In this document: positions 9,239-18,259 of the stretch, piece after piece
How the letters are laid out: each line of letters starts with the position of its first letter
Position numbering within the stretch: position 1 is the stretch's first letter
Source of the DNA: Cystobacter ferrugineus
GTDB lineage: Bacteria; Myxococcota; Myxococcia; Myxococcales; Myxococcaceae
NCBI RefSeq assembly: GCF_001887355.1
Contig: NZ_MPIN01000015.1
Coordinates: 53,744 to 117,743 of the forward strand
DNA: 64,000 bases
Direction of reading: 5' to 3'
Notes under the pieces: model-generated
The model's input: only the letters and a program-made list of their open reading frames with translations
The model's database searches: none
What the model was told of the DNA's origin: nothing
Position numbers and translations under genes: made by a program

Positions 9239-9763
9239 TCAGCCCACGACGGGCGGCTTCGCTGGCTGATCGGGCTCCGCCCGGTCCGCGCGGATGATGC
9301 TGATCATCCCGCTCGGCTCGAGGTAGGCGCGGGCGACGTCCTTCACGTCCGTGACCCCATGCATCCGCAGCTCCGCCATCAACTCCTCATGCTGCATGAA
9401 CTCACGACGCAGCGCGCGCTGGTTGAGCTGCCCGTCACGGATCAGCGGCACGGGCCGGGACTTGAGCAGCGGCGCGAGGGCCGGCCACCGGTAGGCCAGC
9501 GCGTCAATCGCCACGCTCCAGGCGAAGATGGTCACGATCAGCAACAGGCTGTCGAGCAGCCCCTTCGACTCTCCCGCGAGGCCGGGCGCGGCGGCCTCCG
9601 CCACGAGCACGACGACGAGCAGGTCGGTGAGCGAGTGCGCACCGGCCTCACGCTTCCCGACCACGCGCGCGATGGCGTAGATCGCCAGGAACATCACCGT
9701 GCCGCGCAGGAGGGTCTCTCCTACCGGCACGCTGAAACGGAAGAGCTCTGTCCAGGCCGCCAT
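9239..9763 (-). CDS. DUF421 (YetF-like) membrane protein
   Basis: A 174-residue protein with three hydrophobic segments in the first 90 residues (LLRGTVMFLAIYAIARV, LLVVVLVAEAAAPG, LLLIVTIFAWSVAIDAL) followed by a soluble domain. It contains the family's RPVPLIRDGQLN and ELMAELRMHGV motifs, and the YLEPSGMISII strand typical of DUF421/YetF. The function of the family is unknown; members are often in stress or sporulation regulons. The start ATG at 9763 has a purine-rich GAGGGGTGAG upstream. Confidence 0.85.
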   Translation of the reverse strand: MAAWTELFRFSVPVGETLLRGTVMFLAIYAIARVVGKREAGAHSLTDLLVVVLVAEAAAPGLAGESKGLLDSLLLIVTIFAWSVAIDALAYRWPALAPLLKSRPVPLIRDGQLNQRALRREFMQHEELMAELRMHGVTDVKDVARAYLEPSGMISIIRADRAEPDQPAKPPVVG

Positions 9764-9943
9764 GTCTCACCCCTCGCTCTCGACGAGTACGTTGTCCACT
9801 GGCCCCGCGCGCCGGCACCGGGCCGTCCTCTTGCTGGCCGAGCCTCATCATGGGCAGCCGCGTGCCCTGAGGCGGGGAGCAGGCATCGGAGCGGCGTCCA
9901 GGTGGGATGGGGCCCTCTCGAGGGTGAGGGCTGGAGCCCCCCC

Positions 9944-10140
9944 CCGAGAAGGTGTCCCCCCCGAGAAGGTGTCAAAGAACTCCCCGAGAAGGTGTCAAAG
10001 AACTCCGAGAAGGCCTCCGAGAAGGTGTCTCCGAGAAGGTGTCCCCGAGAAGGTGTCCCGAGAAGGTGTCAAAGAACTTTCGGAGAAGGTGTCGGAGAAC
10101 TCAGGTTCGGTCCGAGGTGTCTCCCCTCGTGTCAAAGAAC
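9944..10140. repeat. Left REP-like array: about nine copies of CCGAGAAGGTGTC, some followed by AAAGAACT
   Basis: Units begin near 9944, 9961, 9984, 10005, 10017, 10031, 10045, 10058 and 10080. The unit at 10017 follows a degenerate one, and spacing is irregular (12-22 bp). Full-length units read CCGAGAAGGTGTCAAAGAAC. A final isolated GTGTCAAAGAACTTGAGA ends the array near 10140. The array stops about 150 bp before the transposase start. The common core (AGGTGTCAAAGAAC or close) reappears inverted on the other side of the transposase gene, which argues that it is the transposase's own recognition sequence. Confidence 0.85.
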
Positions 10141-10291
10141 TTGAGATGAGACTCGGTCTGGGCGCGTGCTTTCACCCGCATTCCAATCCTTCTGCGGACT
10201 TATGCGTTGGCCCTCAAGGTGCATTCAAGCTGGCAATTGCGCTCAGCAACTGCGCTGCGATAGCGACCGCACTCAGTGAGGGGGAGAGGGG

Positions 10292-11224
10292 ATGGGTTGG
10301 CCACTAAGAATGTTCCAGGAAGAGGGCTACTACTTCGTCACGTCCAGATGTTTCCAAGGACGTTTGCTGCTACGTCCCAGCAAGGCCGTGAACGAGGTCA
10401 TCGGAGGCGTGCTGGCGCGAGCTGTGGAACAGAGCGCTGGCTGCGTGAGGTTGCACGCCTTCGTATTTGCCTCCAACCACTTCCATCTGTTGGTGTGGGC
10501 CCGAGGGGTTGCTCTCTCCAGTTTCATGCAATACCTGCGCGCCAATCTCTCCAAGAAGGTGGGGAGGCTGGTGGATTGGAGTGGGGGATTCTGGGAACGG
10601 CGCTACTCGGCGGAACCAGTGCTGGACGACACCGCGTTGGTGGGCCGGTTGCGCTACGTGCTCGCCCATGGAGTGAAGGAGGGCTTGGTGGAGAGATGCA
10701 CCGAGTGGCCGGGCCTCACCTGCCTGCCACAACTGCTGGGACCCGCGCGGCGGCTCTTCCGTTGGTTCAACTGGACGAAGCGCTGGAGCAAACGCAGCCG
10801 CAATGAGCAGGTGGCAGGAGAGGGACACTTCGCGGAGGAGTGGGCCGAGCCAGTGGCGTTAGATGTGGCGACGTTGCCATGCTGGGCAGGTAAGACAGAA
10901 GAAGAAAGGCAGCACGCGGTACGGACTCTGTTGCAAGAGGTTGAGGCCGAAGCTCGAGCGCAGAGGAAGGGCGTCCTGGGGGCGCGGGCTGTGCAATCTC
11001 AGCACCCGCATACCCGCCCTGAGCGCCTCAAGCGTAGTCCGCGACCGCTGGGACATGCGTCCACAGGTGAGGCGCTGCGGGCGTTGCGCGAGCAATACCG
11101 TGCTTTTGTCTTTGCGTTCCGAGAAGCGGCAGAGTGTTGGAGGCAGGGAAATTTTTCGGCCTGTTTCCCACTCTTTTCCTTTCCGCCACGCGTTATGCCA
11201 GGTCTCACTGCTCAATCGAATTGA
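10292..11224 (+). CDS. REP-associated tyrosine transposase (RAYT, Y1_Tnp/IS200-like HuH)
   Basis: A 310-residue single-strand transposase-like protein. The HuH metal site is H63-F-H65 in SNHFHLLVW, the candidate catalytic Tyr is Y81 in MQYLRANLSKK, and the family string YVLAHGVKEGLV is at 122-133. These fit RAYT (TnpA-REP) proteins, which nick and join DNA at REP hairpins. The C-terminal 120 residues are an extension without a recognised domain. The ATG at 10292 follows GGGAGAGGGG. The gene sits alone between two arrays of a short sequence in opposite orientation, the classical arrangement of a RAYT and its REPs. No complete insertion sequence ends are visible. Confidence 0.88.
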   Translation: MGWPLRMFQEEGYYFVTSRCFQGRLLLRPSKAVNEVIGGVLARAVEQSAGCVRLHAFVFASNHFHLLVWARGVALSSFMQYLRANLSKKVGRLVDWSGGFWERRYSAEPVLDDTALVGRLRYVLAHGVKEGLVERCTEWPGLTCLPQLLGPARRLFRWFNWTKRWSKRSRNEQVAGEGHFAEEWAEPVALDVATLPCWAGKTEEERQHAVRTLLQEVEAEARAQRKGVLGARAVQSQHPHTRPERLKRSPRPLGHASTGEALRALREQYRAFVFAFREAAECWRQGNFSACFPLFSFPPRVMPGLTAQSN

Positions 11225-11633
11225 CATTCTGTCGAGAACATTCTCGGGAGTTGAATGATTCAAGCAATGGCTCAAGCTGTCCTTTGACGCTCTTTAGAAG
11301 TTCTTTGACACCCTTTCGGGCCGGGCAGGAGTTCTTTGACACCCTTTGGGGGACACCCTTTGGGGGGGGAGGGAGTTCTTTGACACCCTTTGGGGTTCTT
11401 TGACACCCTTTGGGGACACCCTTTGGGGTTCTTTGACACCCTTTGGGGGGGGGGACACCCTGGACACCCTTTCCGAGTTTTCCCGAGATTCCTTCCACAT
11501 TTCTCGGGTTTCCGGGCTCTGGGGGCACGGATCGAGCCGCCGGATCTCGTGGGGCGATGAGGGGCGCACGGATTCGTAGTAGCATCCGGGGGCCGTGGCA
11601 CCGTCTCGTCTCTGGGTGCCGCCCCCCGTGCGC
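11225..11633. other. Intergenic region carrying the right REP-like array
   Basis: 409 bp without a gene. Besides the array at 11299-11474 it contains an A/T-richer stretch (11475-11510) and about 120 bp leading to the DUF2378 start. No promoter box was assigned. Confidence 0.5.
11299..11474. repeat. Right REP-like array: copies of GTTCTTTGACACCCTTTGGGG
   Basis: Eight or nine irregular copies, full units (GTTCTTTGACACCCTTTGGGG) alternating with short ones (GACACCCTTTGGGG). Read on the minus strand the unit is CCCCAAAGGGTGTCAAAGAAC, sharing the core GGTGTCAAAGAAC with the left array. The array therefore faces the opposite way. Runs of up to nine G occur between units. The arms AAAGGGTGTC and CTTTGACACC allow small foldbacks within one unit, as REP sequences do. 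Confidence 0.85.
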
Positions 11634-12251
11634 ATGAGTAGCGAATCGAATTCGGGCAGTGACTCCGCGGAGACCGCGGAGCAGGATCTCCAACATCGGT
11701 TGCGGCTCGCGACACCGGAGTTCACTACGCGTGGCTTCCTGTTCACCTCCATGTTGAAGGCGGTGAAGGAGTTGGGCGGTGACGACGAGGTGGTGCGGCA
11801 CTGCCTGGAAGCAAGCGGGGAGACGTCCTTCGTGGAGTTCTTCCACTATCCCACCCGTTCGCTCCTGTTGTTGATCTCCACCGCGGCCGAGGCCCTGAGT
11901 GGCCGGTATGGAAGCGTGGAGGAGGTGTTGCGGCAGATGGGCGCCAGGGGGGGAGAGAGTTACATGGACACCCCGGTCGGGCGCGCGGTGCAGCAACAGA
12001 CGGGAACCCGTCCGCAGCGCCTGATGTTCGCGCTGCAGACGCTCTACGAGGGTCTGACGAGCTATGGGAAGCCCGCGCTGTCCTTTCCCCGGCCGGATCG
12101 GGGGGTGCTCTCCGTGCAGGCCTCCTTCATGCCGCTCGCGTACCACGAGGGAGGTGCCCAGGCGATCTCAGGGCGGATGGGCCTGACGCCCGTGAGTGTC
12201 CGCGCGCGCAGGACGGGTCCGCTCAGCCTCGACCTGGAGTGCTCCTGGTGA
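11634..12251 (+). CDS. DUF2378 (TIGR02265) myxobacterial paralogous-family protein
   Basis: A 205-residue soluble protein of the DUF2378 family, which is greatly expanded in myxobacteria and has no known biochemical role. Typical features are the N-terminal TRGFLFTSM segment (near 33-41), the FFHYPTRSLLLLISTAAE helix and the C-terminal half with YHEGGAQAISGRM. The start ATG at 11634 gives MSSESNSG; upstream codons are unlikely. Genomes hold dozens of copies, often beside kinases. Convergent with the P450 gene, 16 nt apart. Confidence 0.8.
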   Translation: MSSESNSGSDSAETAEQDLQHRLRLATPEFTTRGFLFTSMLKAVKELGGDDEVVRHCLEASGETSFVEFFHYPTRSLLLLISTAAEALSGRYGSVEEVLRQMGARGGESYMDTPVGRAVQQQTGTRPQRLMFALQTLYEGLTSYGKPALSFPRPDRGVLSVQASFMPLAYHEGGAQAISGRMGLTPVSVRARRTGPLSLDLECSW

Positions 12252-12267
12252 CGGCGGGTGCCGTGCC

Positions 12268-13458
12268 TCAGGCGGGGATGAAGCGGAGCGGCAGGGCGTT
12301 GGGGCCCCGCACGGTGATGGCCTGACCCCAGGTGAGCGCCGTGGAGGTCCGCTGGAAGCCGCTGAAGCGGGAGAGCAGTGCCTCCAGGCCGCGGCGCGCC
12401 TCCATCCGGGCCAGTTGCGCGCCGATGCAGTAGTGGATGCCGTAGCCGAAGGCGATGCTGGGCTGTTCGCGGTGGAGGTCGAACCGATCGGGCTCGGTGT
12501 AGTGGCGCTCGTCCCGGTTGGCCGAGGCGATGAGGGCGAGCACCACGTCGCCCTGGGGAATGCGTACCCCGGAGAGCGTCACGTCGGCGGTGGCGATGCG
12601 CAAGAGGGCCTGAACGGGAGCCTCGTAGCGCAGCATCTCCTCGATGAACTTCGGTACCAGGTCGGGTTGGGCGCGCAGCCGCGCCAGGTCCTCGGGGTGC
12701 TCGGCCAGGAAGAGCAGGGAGTTGGCCAGGAGGTGGACCGTCGTCTCGAGGCCTCCGATGAGCAGGAGCACGAGGAAGTCGATGATCTCCCGATCCGTCA
12801 GGGATTGTCCCTCCACCTCGGCGCGGACCAGGGAGGTGACCAGATCCTCGGCGGGCGAGCGGCGGCGGGCCTCGATGACCTCGGTGAGGTAGCGGGTGAG
12901 GTCCGCGATGGAGGTGCGCGTGCGCTGGACGTGCTCGGGGTTCAGGGGGACGGGCGTGACGCTGGTGATGTCGTCCGACCAGCCCTTGAAGCGGGAGTGG
13001 AGGGAGGAGTCCAGTCCGAGCAGCTCGCCGATGACGAAGGCGGGCAGCGGCATGGCGAACTGGGAGACGAAGTCCGCCTCGCCCTTCTGGGCCAGCCCCT
13101 CCGCGAGCCGGTGGGCGAGCTGGCGGATGCGAGGCTCCAGTCGTTGGATGGCGCTGGCGTTGAAGGCCCGGCTCACCAGGGTGCGCATCCGAGTGTGTCC
13201 CGCCCCATCCGCGGCGAGCATCGAGTTGGCCAGGGGGTTGTAGCCCACCCACTCCGGTTGCCACGCGGCCTTGAATCCCTGGGAGGAGAAGAGCTGGGGA
13301 TTCTTGATGACGAAGGTCACGTCCTCATACCGGGAGATGGCCCAGAACCCGGCGGGCTCCACCTGGGTGACGGGGGCGCTGCGACGCAGCTCGGCATAGC
13401 TGGGGTGGGGGTTGGCCCGGAACTCGGGCGCGAGGATGTTCACGCGGGGAGAGGTCAT
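12268..13458 (-). CDS. Cytochrome P450
   Basis: A 396-residue soluble bacterial P450. The I-helix oxygen-activation motif is GGLETT (usual A/G-G-x-D/E-T-T). The K-helix ExxR lies in EEMLRYEAP, and the heme-binding loop FGYGIHYCIG has the ligand at Cys344. Length and lack of membrane anchor fit class I enzymes that need a ferredoxin, which is not encoded nearby. The ATG at 13458 (MTSPRVNILAPEF) is chosen since it aligns with family N-termini. Substrate cannot be predicted; the gene is not in an obvious biosynthetic cluster. Confidence 0.92.
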   Translation of the reverse strand: MTSPRVNILAPEFRANPHPSYAELRRSAPVTQVEPAGFWAISRYEDVTFVIKNPQLFSSQGFKAAWQPEWVGYNPLANSMLAADGAGHTRMRTLVSRAFNASAIQRLEPRIRQLAHRLAEGLAQKGEADFVSQFAMPLPAFVIGELLGLDSSLHSRFKGWSDDITSVTPVPLNPEHVQRTRTSIADLTRYLTEVIEARRRSPAEDLVTSLVRAEVEGQSLTDREIIDFLVLLLIGGLETTVHLLANSLLFLAEHPEDLARLRAQPDLVPKFIEEMLRYEAPVQALLRIATADVTLSGVRIPQGDVVLALIASANRDERHYTEPDRFDLHREQPSIAFGYGIHYCIGAQLARMEARRGLEALLSRFSGFQRTSTALTWGQAITVRGPNALPLRFIPA

Positions 13459-13587
13459 GGAGGGAATCCAATGGGCTCGCCGTCGAGCCCCCGTGGGAAA
13501 TCCACGGTGAGGGAATCCTCCCATACTCCATGTGCGTGGGCACATCCGGCTGGCCTCGGGCGCGGGGTGGCGCCCGGGGGGGACGGC

Positions 13588-14115
13588 TCACGACTGGGTC
13601 GACTCGGTGATGTTGAAGAAGCTCTTGATGACGTACGGGGTCCTGACGTCCCAGAGGACGACCTGCCCCTGGCGGACGAAGTAGCTGTCCCCCTTCTTGA
13701 AGGTGTGGGACTGGCCCGTCTCATCGGTCATGGTGACCTCGCCCTCGAGGATGGTGGCGTGCTCGGTGAAGGGGAAGGTGATCTCGATGCGGCCGGAGGT
13801 GGCCTTGAAGATGCCCGCCGACATGCCCCGCGCGTTGTAGTCGACGCGGGCGGAGAGGGTCGGTGAGCCCGCCAGGACCCGGCCACCCAGCGACTCGGGT
13901 GCACCCAGGGGAACGAGGGTCGACTGATCGACGGTGGTGTTCGAGGCGTAGACGAGCATCGAGGGCGCACCCACCGCCGCCATGCGCGCGGTCAGGGTCT
14001 GCGCTCCGTCAGTGGACTCCTGCTCCGGGATGCCTCCGCACGAGCTCAGAAGGCCCAGCAGGGCGGAACCGTAGAGAGCCACAATCCAAGTTGCACGCCG
14101 ATTCTGATGAGCCAT
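13588..14115 (-). CDS. Cupin-domain lipoprotein
   Basis: A 175-residue exported protein. A lipoprotein signal with LLGLLSSCGG covers the first ~27 residues. The C-terminal 90 residues form a cupin fold: EHATILEGEVTMTDETGQ, then KKGDSYFVRQGQVVLWDV, typical of the DUF861/Cupin_3 group. The first motif keeps one His and one Glu; other metal ligands are partly replaced, so binding rather than catalysis is possible. It precedes the P450 gene on the same strand with a 129-nt gap. Role unknown. Confidence 0.75.
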   Translation of the reverse strand: MAHQNRRATWIVALYGSALLGLLSSCGGIPEQESTDGAQTLTARMAAVGAPSMLVYASNTTVDQSTLVPLGAPESLGGRVLAGSPTLSARVDYNARGMSAGIFKATSGRIEITFPFTEHATILEGEVTMTDETGQSHTFKKGDSYFVRQGQVVLWDVRTPYVIKSFFNITESTQS

Positions 14116-14801
14116 GGTGTCTCTCCGCTGGTGAAACGTTGCCAGAGTCCCATTGCAACAGCCGGGCCTGAGCGTTGGAACCTTGGCTCCAGGCAGGCTT
14201 TGGGACGGACGCCGCGAAGATCTGGTCCTTGGGCCTCACGTCTGCAACTGCCCTGTATCACAGGGAGAATTCCAGTTTTTACAGGGTCGTCCCGGACACG
14301 TCTGGTTGAGAACCCGGCGCGATTCCTGGGGCGGGATGAGGAGTGGGCGGGTGGGGTCGGGGGAGGGTCCAGATGCGCCGGCGAGCGCCTTCTGAGGTCA
14401 TCCGTACCCAGGCACCGCGACGGAGCGCTCCCTTGCCGCCGGTCCTGGTGCTCCCGACGCGAGCGGTGGTGCAGGGGGCGCGCGCCCGAGATGGAATTCA
14501 CCAGTTCCGTTGCGCGAGGGCCCCCTCCGCCTGGAAGTTTACGAAGGCGGCGGTAGCCCTTGGACGGGGGAAGGGGCCTTGGCGGGAATCCACGAGGGCC
14601 CGTTTGACTTCCTTCCGACACGCTTCGGGAGGCAAGTGGGTTTGATTCTACCCAGACAGGAAGGGGCGCGGGGTGGCTTCCGGGAGGAACGCCGGAGAGC
14701 GCTCGCGGGAAACCGGGTGGAGCACCCACGGCGAAGTGTGAGGAATGAGGGCTGGGAGCGAGGCGAGCGCCCACGGGGTCGCCCCGCTCCCCCTTGACGA
14801 A
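14116..14801. other. Intergenic region, 686 bp
   Basis: Divergence zone upstream of the cupin gene (minus strand) and downstream of the metalloprotease. Several overlapping open frames exist on both strands, but they are Arg/Pro/Ser-rich with no family features, as expected for noncoding high-GC DNA. Nothing further could be recognised. Confidence 0.4.
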
Positions 14802-17141
14802 TCAGTCCACCGGACGTACGCGCACGCGCATCACCGTCGCGTCATCCTTTTCCCGCAGGACCTCGATGAGGGTGCCCGTGGGGGGGACCTTCACGCCCGC
14901 GTAGGGCTGCTCGGGGTACCAGAAGGTGTTCAGGTCGTTGAACACCGGCACCGCGGGCTGCGAGGGGTAGTCCATGCGCGGCTGGCCACTGGGCTTGAGC
15001 GACAGGGGAAAGCTGGGCTCCAGGCCGAAGGTCGCGTCATGGGTCTGCACGCGGCCGGACCAGTAGCGGCCGTCGTCACGGATGAGCGGTTGCGGACGCG
15101 CGTCGATGGGCAGGATGCGGCCCTCGCCCGGGTGCGCCGACACGCGGTTGTCGGACATCGACGTGTCCCAGTACGTGATGAGCAGGCCGGGGTTGTAGGC
15201 GTAGCGCTCGGCGTAGTCGGGGAGGCCGTCCGCGGAGAACCCGAAGTTGTAGGGGCCCGTGAACAGCCCCTCGTCGTAGCCGCGGTACTGGCGGTACTCG
15301 GCCAGATAGTAGTGGTCACGGTAGGTCTGCGCGCCGTCGTTGAGGAAGAACGTCGCCTCGTCCCACGCGTCCTCGCCGTCCTCCGCGCCGTCGGCGAACA
15401 CCGTCTTGTTCCTGGCCGTCACGCGCACGTCGTCCACCAGGAAGCCCTTGCCGAACTCCGCGCCGTCCGTCTTGTAGCGCAGCTTCAGCGTCACCTTCCT
15501 GCCCGCGTAGGCGCTCAGGTCGAACGTGAGCGGAACCCAGCCGTTGGACTGGCCGGTGATGCCGTTGCCCAGGTTGTTGCCGTTGGGGTTCGTGGTGCGG
15601 CTGACACCGCTGGGCAGGTGGATGAAGTCACCCTCGTCCACGGCGAGGGCGATGTAGCCGTAGTCCCAGTCCTCCTCGATGTCGAACCACGTCTGGAGCG
15701 ACAGCGTGAGGGGTGTCCTGGAGGGCAGCTTCAGCGTCTTCACCAGCGCGCGGTCCAGGTTGTTGCCCGCGCCGCCCTGCCAGGCGTACCGGCCGGCGAA
15801 GGGCGGGGTGGTCACCTGGGGCCGGGGCTTGGGCGGCAGGTTCACCAGCAGTGCCTGCGCCGCGTGGCGTGACGTCACCTCCGCGGGGCCCAACTTATGG
15901 TTGGAGCGCTTGCCGGCCCGGGCCTCGTCATGGTCCAGCCAGCCCAGTTGCAGCTTGTCCCAGGCGAAGAAGTCACCCGGTCGCGAGCCGATGTCCTGGG
16001 TGCCATCGTTGAGGTACGAGCCGCTGGACATGATGCTCCAGAAGCCGGTGCCATTGTCCGCCTGGCCGTCGTAATGGTCCGGCAGGCCCAGGTCGTGGCC
16101 GTACTCGTGCGCGAACACTCCCAGGCCGCCGTTCTCCGGCTGGATGGTGTAGTCGCCCACCCACTTGTCGATGCCCGTCCCGAAGCGCGTGCCGCCGTTC
16201 GGGTTGTAGCTGGGACCCGGGCCGTCCGCGCTCAGGCCGGTGCTGTACGCGAACCAGCGGTGGCTCCACACCGCGTTGGTGCCCTGCGCGCCGCCGCCCG
16301 TCTCCTCGCCCGAGCCCGCGTGCACGAGCTGGAAGTGGTCGATGTAGCCATCCGGCTCGTTGAAGTCGCCGTCACCGTCGAAATCGTAGCGGTCCCACAC
16401 GTCGAACGTGTCCAGGTAGGCCTTGAGCTCTTCCGGTGTCTTGCCCGAGTCGAGCTGGTTCTGCGTCCACGTCTTGATGGCGTCACTGACCAGCGGCCAT
16501 ATGGAGTTGGAGCAGTTGGTCGAGCCACACAGGTTGTTGCCGTAGCGCGCGGAGTTGTAGGGCACGCGCACCCACTCGGACACCGCGCCCTCGATGGTGT
16601 AGCGGCCCGAGGACGCCGCCTTGTAGTAGTTGGCCACCGAGTCGGCGCCTGGGGTCGTGTCGAAGTAGAGCTTCTCGTAGTGCGCGCGGTCGTAGTCGGG
16701 CTGCCAGATGGTGGTGTTGTCCTTCGCCCGGTCCGGCGCCGGAATCAGGTTGTGCACCGGTCCGGGCGCGTCGCCGCCCGGGTTGGTGGCGGGGTTGCCG
16801 AGCACCGGGTGCACCTGCGTGCCGTACTCCACCAGGATGACGAACACCCGATCCGTGCGCTCCAGCTCCAGCTCCACGAATTTGCCGCGGCCCACGCGGT
16901 GTACCTTGCCCTGGCCGCGACCCGAGATGCGCTCCTTCAGTGCCTGGGCCCGCAGCTCCTTCTGTTGCTCGCCCAGACGGTGGGGCAGGTTGTCGGAGAT
17001 GTCCTCGGCCTGCTTGCGCAGCAACGTGGACGGCGGGGCGATGTCGGGTTGGGGTTTCTCATACCAGGCTCGCTCCGCGTACGCGGCGGGGGCGGCGAGC
17101 GCGACGAGACTCCAGGCCAGCCAGGAGGGGGGCTTCCGCAT
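14802..17141 (-). CDS. Secreted M6-type metalloprotease (immune inhibitor A-like)
   Basis: A 779-residue secreted zinc protease. A signal peptide (APAAYAER) precedes a propeptide-like region, then the M6 catalytic domain. The zinc site is HEYGHDLGLPDH (His345, Glu346, His349). A calcium-type acidic loop (FDGDGDFNEPDGY) lies upstream of it, and MSSGSY is a Met-turn-like segment downstream. The C-terminal part has a jelly-roll/MAM-like region (WFDIEEDWDYGYIALAVD, FLVDDVRV), usual for InhA proteins. Such enzymes degrade extracellular proteins, which suits a predatory myxobacterium. AGGAG lies about 6 nt before the ATG and a perfect hairpin sits in the leader. Confidence 0.9.
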   Translation of the reverse strand: MRKPPSWLAWSLVALAAPAAYAERAWYEKPQPDIAPPSTLLRKQAEDISDNLPHRLGEQQKELRAQALKERISGRGQGKVHRVGRGKFVELELERTDRVFVILVEYGTQVHPVLGNPATNPGGDAPGPVHNLIPAPDRAKDNTTIWQPDYDRAHYEKLYFDTTPGADSVANYYKAASSGRYTIEGAVSEWVRVPYNSARYGNNLCGSTNCSNSIWPLVSDAIKTWTQNQLDSGKTPEELKAYLDTFDVWDRYDFDGDGDFNEPDGYIDHFQLVHAGSGEETGGGAQGTNAVWSHRWFAYSTGLSADGPGPSYNPNGGTRFGTGIDKWVGDYTIQPENGGLGVFAHEYGHDLGLPDHYDGQADNGTGFWSIMSSGSYLNDGTQDIGSRPGDFFAWDKLQLGWLDHDEARAGKRSNHKLGPAEVTSRHAAQALLVNLPPKPRPQVTTPPFAGRYAWQGGAGNNLDRALVKTLKLPSRTPLTLSLQTWFDIEEDWDYGYIALAVDEGDFIHLPSGVSRTTNPNGNNLGNGITGQSNGWVPLTFDLSAYAGRKVTLKLRYKTDGAEFGKGFLVDDVRVTARNKTVFADGAEDGEDAWDEATFFLNDGAQTYRDHYYLAEYRQYRGYDEGLFTGPYNFGFSADGLPDYAERYAYNPGLLITYWDTSMSDNRVSAHPGEGRILPIDARPQPLIRDDGRYWSGRVQTHDATFGLEPSFPLSLKPSGQPRMDYPSQPAVPVFNDLNTFWYPEQPYAGVKVPPTGTLIEVLREKDDATVMRVRVRPVD

Positions 17142-17510
17142 TGCTGCTCCTTCCCATGTTTCAAGACAGCCATCCCGGCACGAGCCGGGAGGATGCTATT
17201 TGTAACGAAAAACCAACCCTGTTTGAAGAGCACCAAGGCAAATACTCATCGCGGACAATCACGAAGGTTTTCTTGGTTGCTGGGAAACTTGAAGAACGGG
17301 GAGGAGGGAGGCGGGGAGAACAGGAAGTGCTGTTCCTTGTTTTTCTTTTGCTCGGGCCCGATGCGTCTTCAATGCGAGACGATGATGAGTCATTCGCTCA
17401 TGCCCACCCGGTCATGATGACGGCCGTGTGGCATTGATGTCCGCCCGCGCGATGACAAGGGCAACCACCAGGGCGCGCTGGGGTGATGCCGCGCGCGGGA
17501 GCGCTGTCCG
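17142..17510. other. Upstream region of the metalloprotease gene, 369 bp
   Basis: Contains the leader hairpin at 17173-17190 and an A/T-richer tract at 17200-17360 that probably carries the metalloprotease promoter. Several short frames cross it without family features. No other gene is seen. Confidence 0.45.
17173..17190 (-). promoter_or_regulatory. Perfect 7-bp hairpin in the leader of the metalloprotease gene
   Basis: TCCCGGC and GCCGGGA are separated by four bases, 32 nt upstream of the start codon at 17141. It has no T-run after it on the minus strand (GATGGCTG follows), so it is not a standard terminator. It could stabilise the transcript or bind a regulator; alternatively it is chance in GC-rich DNA. 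Confidence 0.35.
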
Positions 17511-18155
17511 TCACCTTCCCCGCAGCGCGACCGGGTCGAGGCCCTGCGCGAGCAGGATGTCGCGGATGCCGAAGACATCCGTGTAGCCATTGGCGCGCGC
17601 GTCGAGCAGGTGCAGCACCGCCTGGATGGGGAGAAAGAGGTTGCGCCACCCCTTGAGGTACAGGCCTTCCTTGTCGATGTGGGCCTGGACGATTTCGTCG
17701 GTCCACCCGCTGAAGTGTTTGAAGTGGAGCGAGCCCCGTTTCTTCAGCTCGCGGCATGACCAGTCCTTGGGCGAGTCCTCCGGAGAGGTGAAGTCCTCCC
17801 GCCTCCGGAGGGTCTGCTTGAGCCCGGGGACGTCGGGGCATCTGAACTCGAGCCGGCCGCCACCGGTGCTTTGCACCGGCTCTCCGACGAAGCCCCACAA
17901 GCCCAGGTGTTCGAGCTTCACGTAGAGGGTGAGCACCGTCAGGCGCAGCGTGTCGTCCGGGTGGGTCAGCACTTCCTCCCAACGACGCAGGGCGGCCTGG
18001 TGGACCTCGAGGAGCCCGGACCAGCGCGGGACCGCGAGGCGATGCCCGGATCCGGGCGCCAGGGTCAGGGCGAGTGTGTCCGCGCCCTTGGCCTCGGCTT
18101 CCGGCTCCGGCGCGGCGGTGGGCTCGGTGCCGGTGTGCTTGTTCTCCGTCGACAT
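17511..18155 (-). CDS. Conserved-looking protein of unknown function
   Basis: A 214-residue soluble protein that I do not recognise. The ATG at 18155 (MSTENKHTG) follows a GGGGGAG. Residues 1-35 are Ala/Glu/Thr-rich and probably disordered. The rest looks globular, with alternating hydrophobic and charged segments (VLTLYVKLEHLGLWGFVGEP, GLYLKGWRNLFLPIQAVLHLLDA). Codon use is typical of real genes here. It is divergent from the sirtuin gene, with about 100 nt between starts. Confidence 0.65.
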   Translation of the reverse strand: MSTENKHTGTEPTAAPEPEAEAKGADTLALTLAPGSGHRLAVPRWSGLLEVHQAALRRWEEVLTHPDDTLRLTVLTLYVKLEHLGLWGFVGEPVQSTGGGRLEFRCPDVPGLKQTLRRREDFTSPEDSPKDWSCRELKKRGSLHFKHFSGWTDEIVQAHIDKEGLYLKGWRNLFLPIQAVLHLLDARANGYTDVFGIRDILLAQGLDPVALRGR

Positions 18156-18259
18156 GAAGTGCTCCCCCGCGTGTGCGGTTCTTCCCGGTGGTGCACAGCA
18201 TGCCCGCCTTCGGCCCGCGGCGCTGTGAGGCACGGCATTCCAGGGGCTACACTGGGGGC

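Noticed and set aside
9944..10140. Possible CRISPR array
   Set aside because: Units are 12-22 bp with irregular or no spacers, there are no cas genes, and the core is shared in inverted form with the other side of a RAYT gene.
12196..13866. A 556-codon open frame on the plus strand
   Set aside because: It is antisense to the P450 and cupin genes, which have complete family motifs.
14046..14774. A 242-codon minus-strand frame in the large intergenic region
   Set aside because: No ribosome site, Pro/Ser/Arg-rich composition, partly overlaps the cupin gene start.
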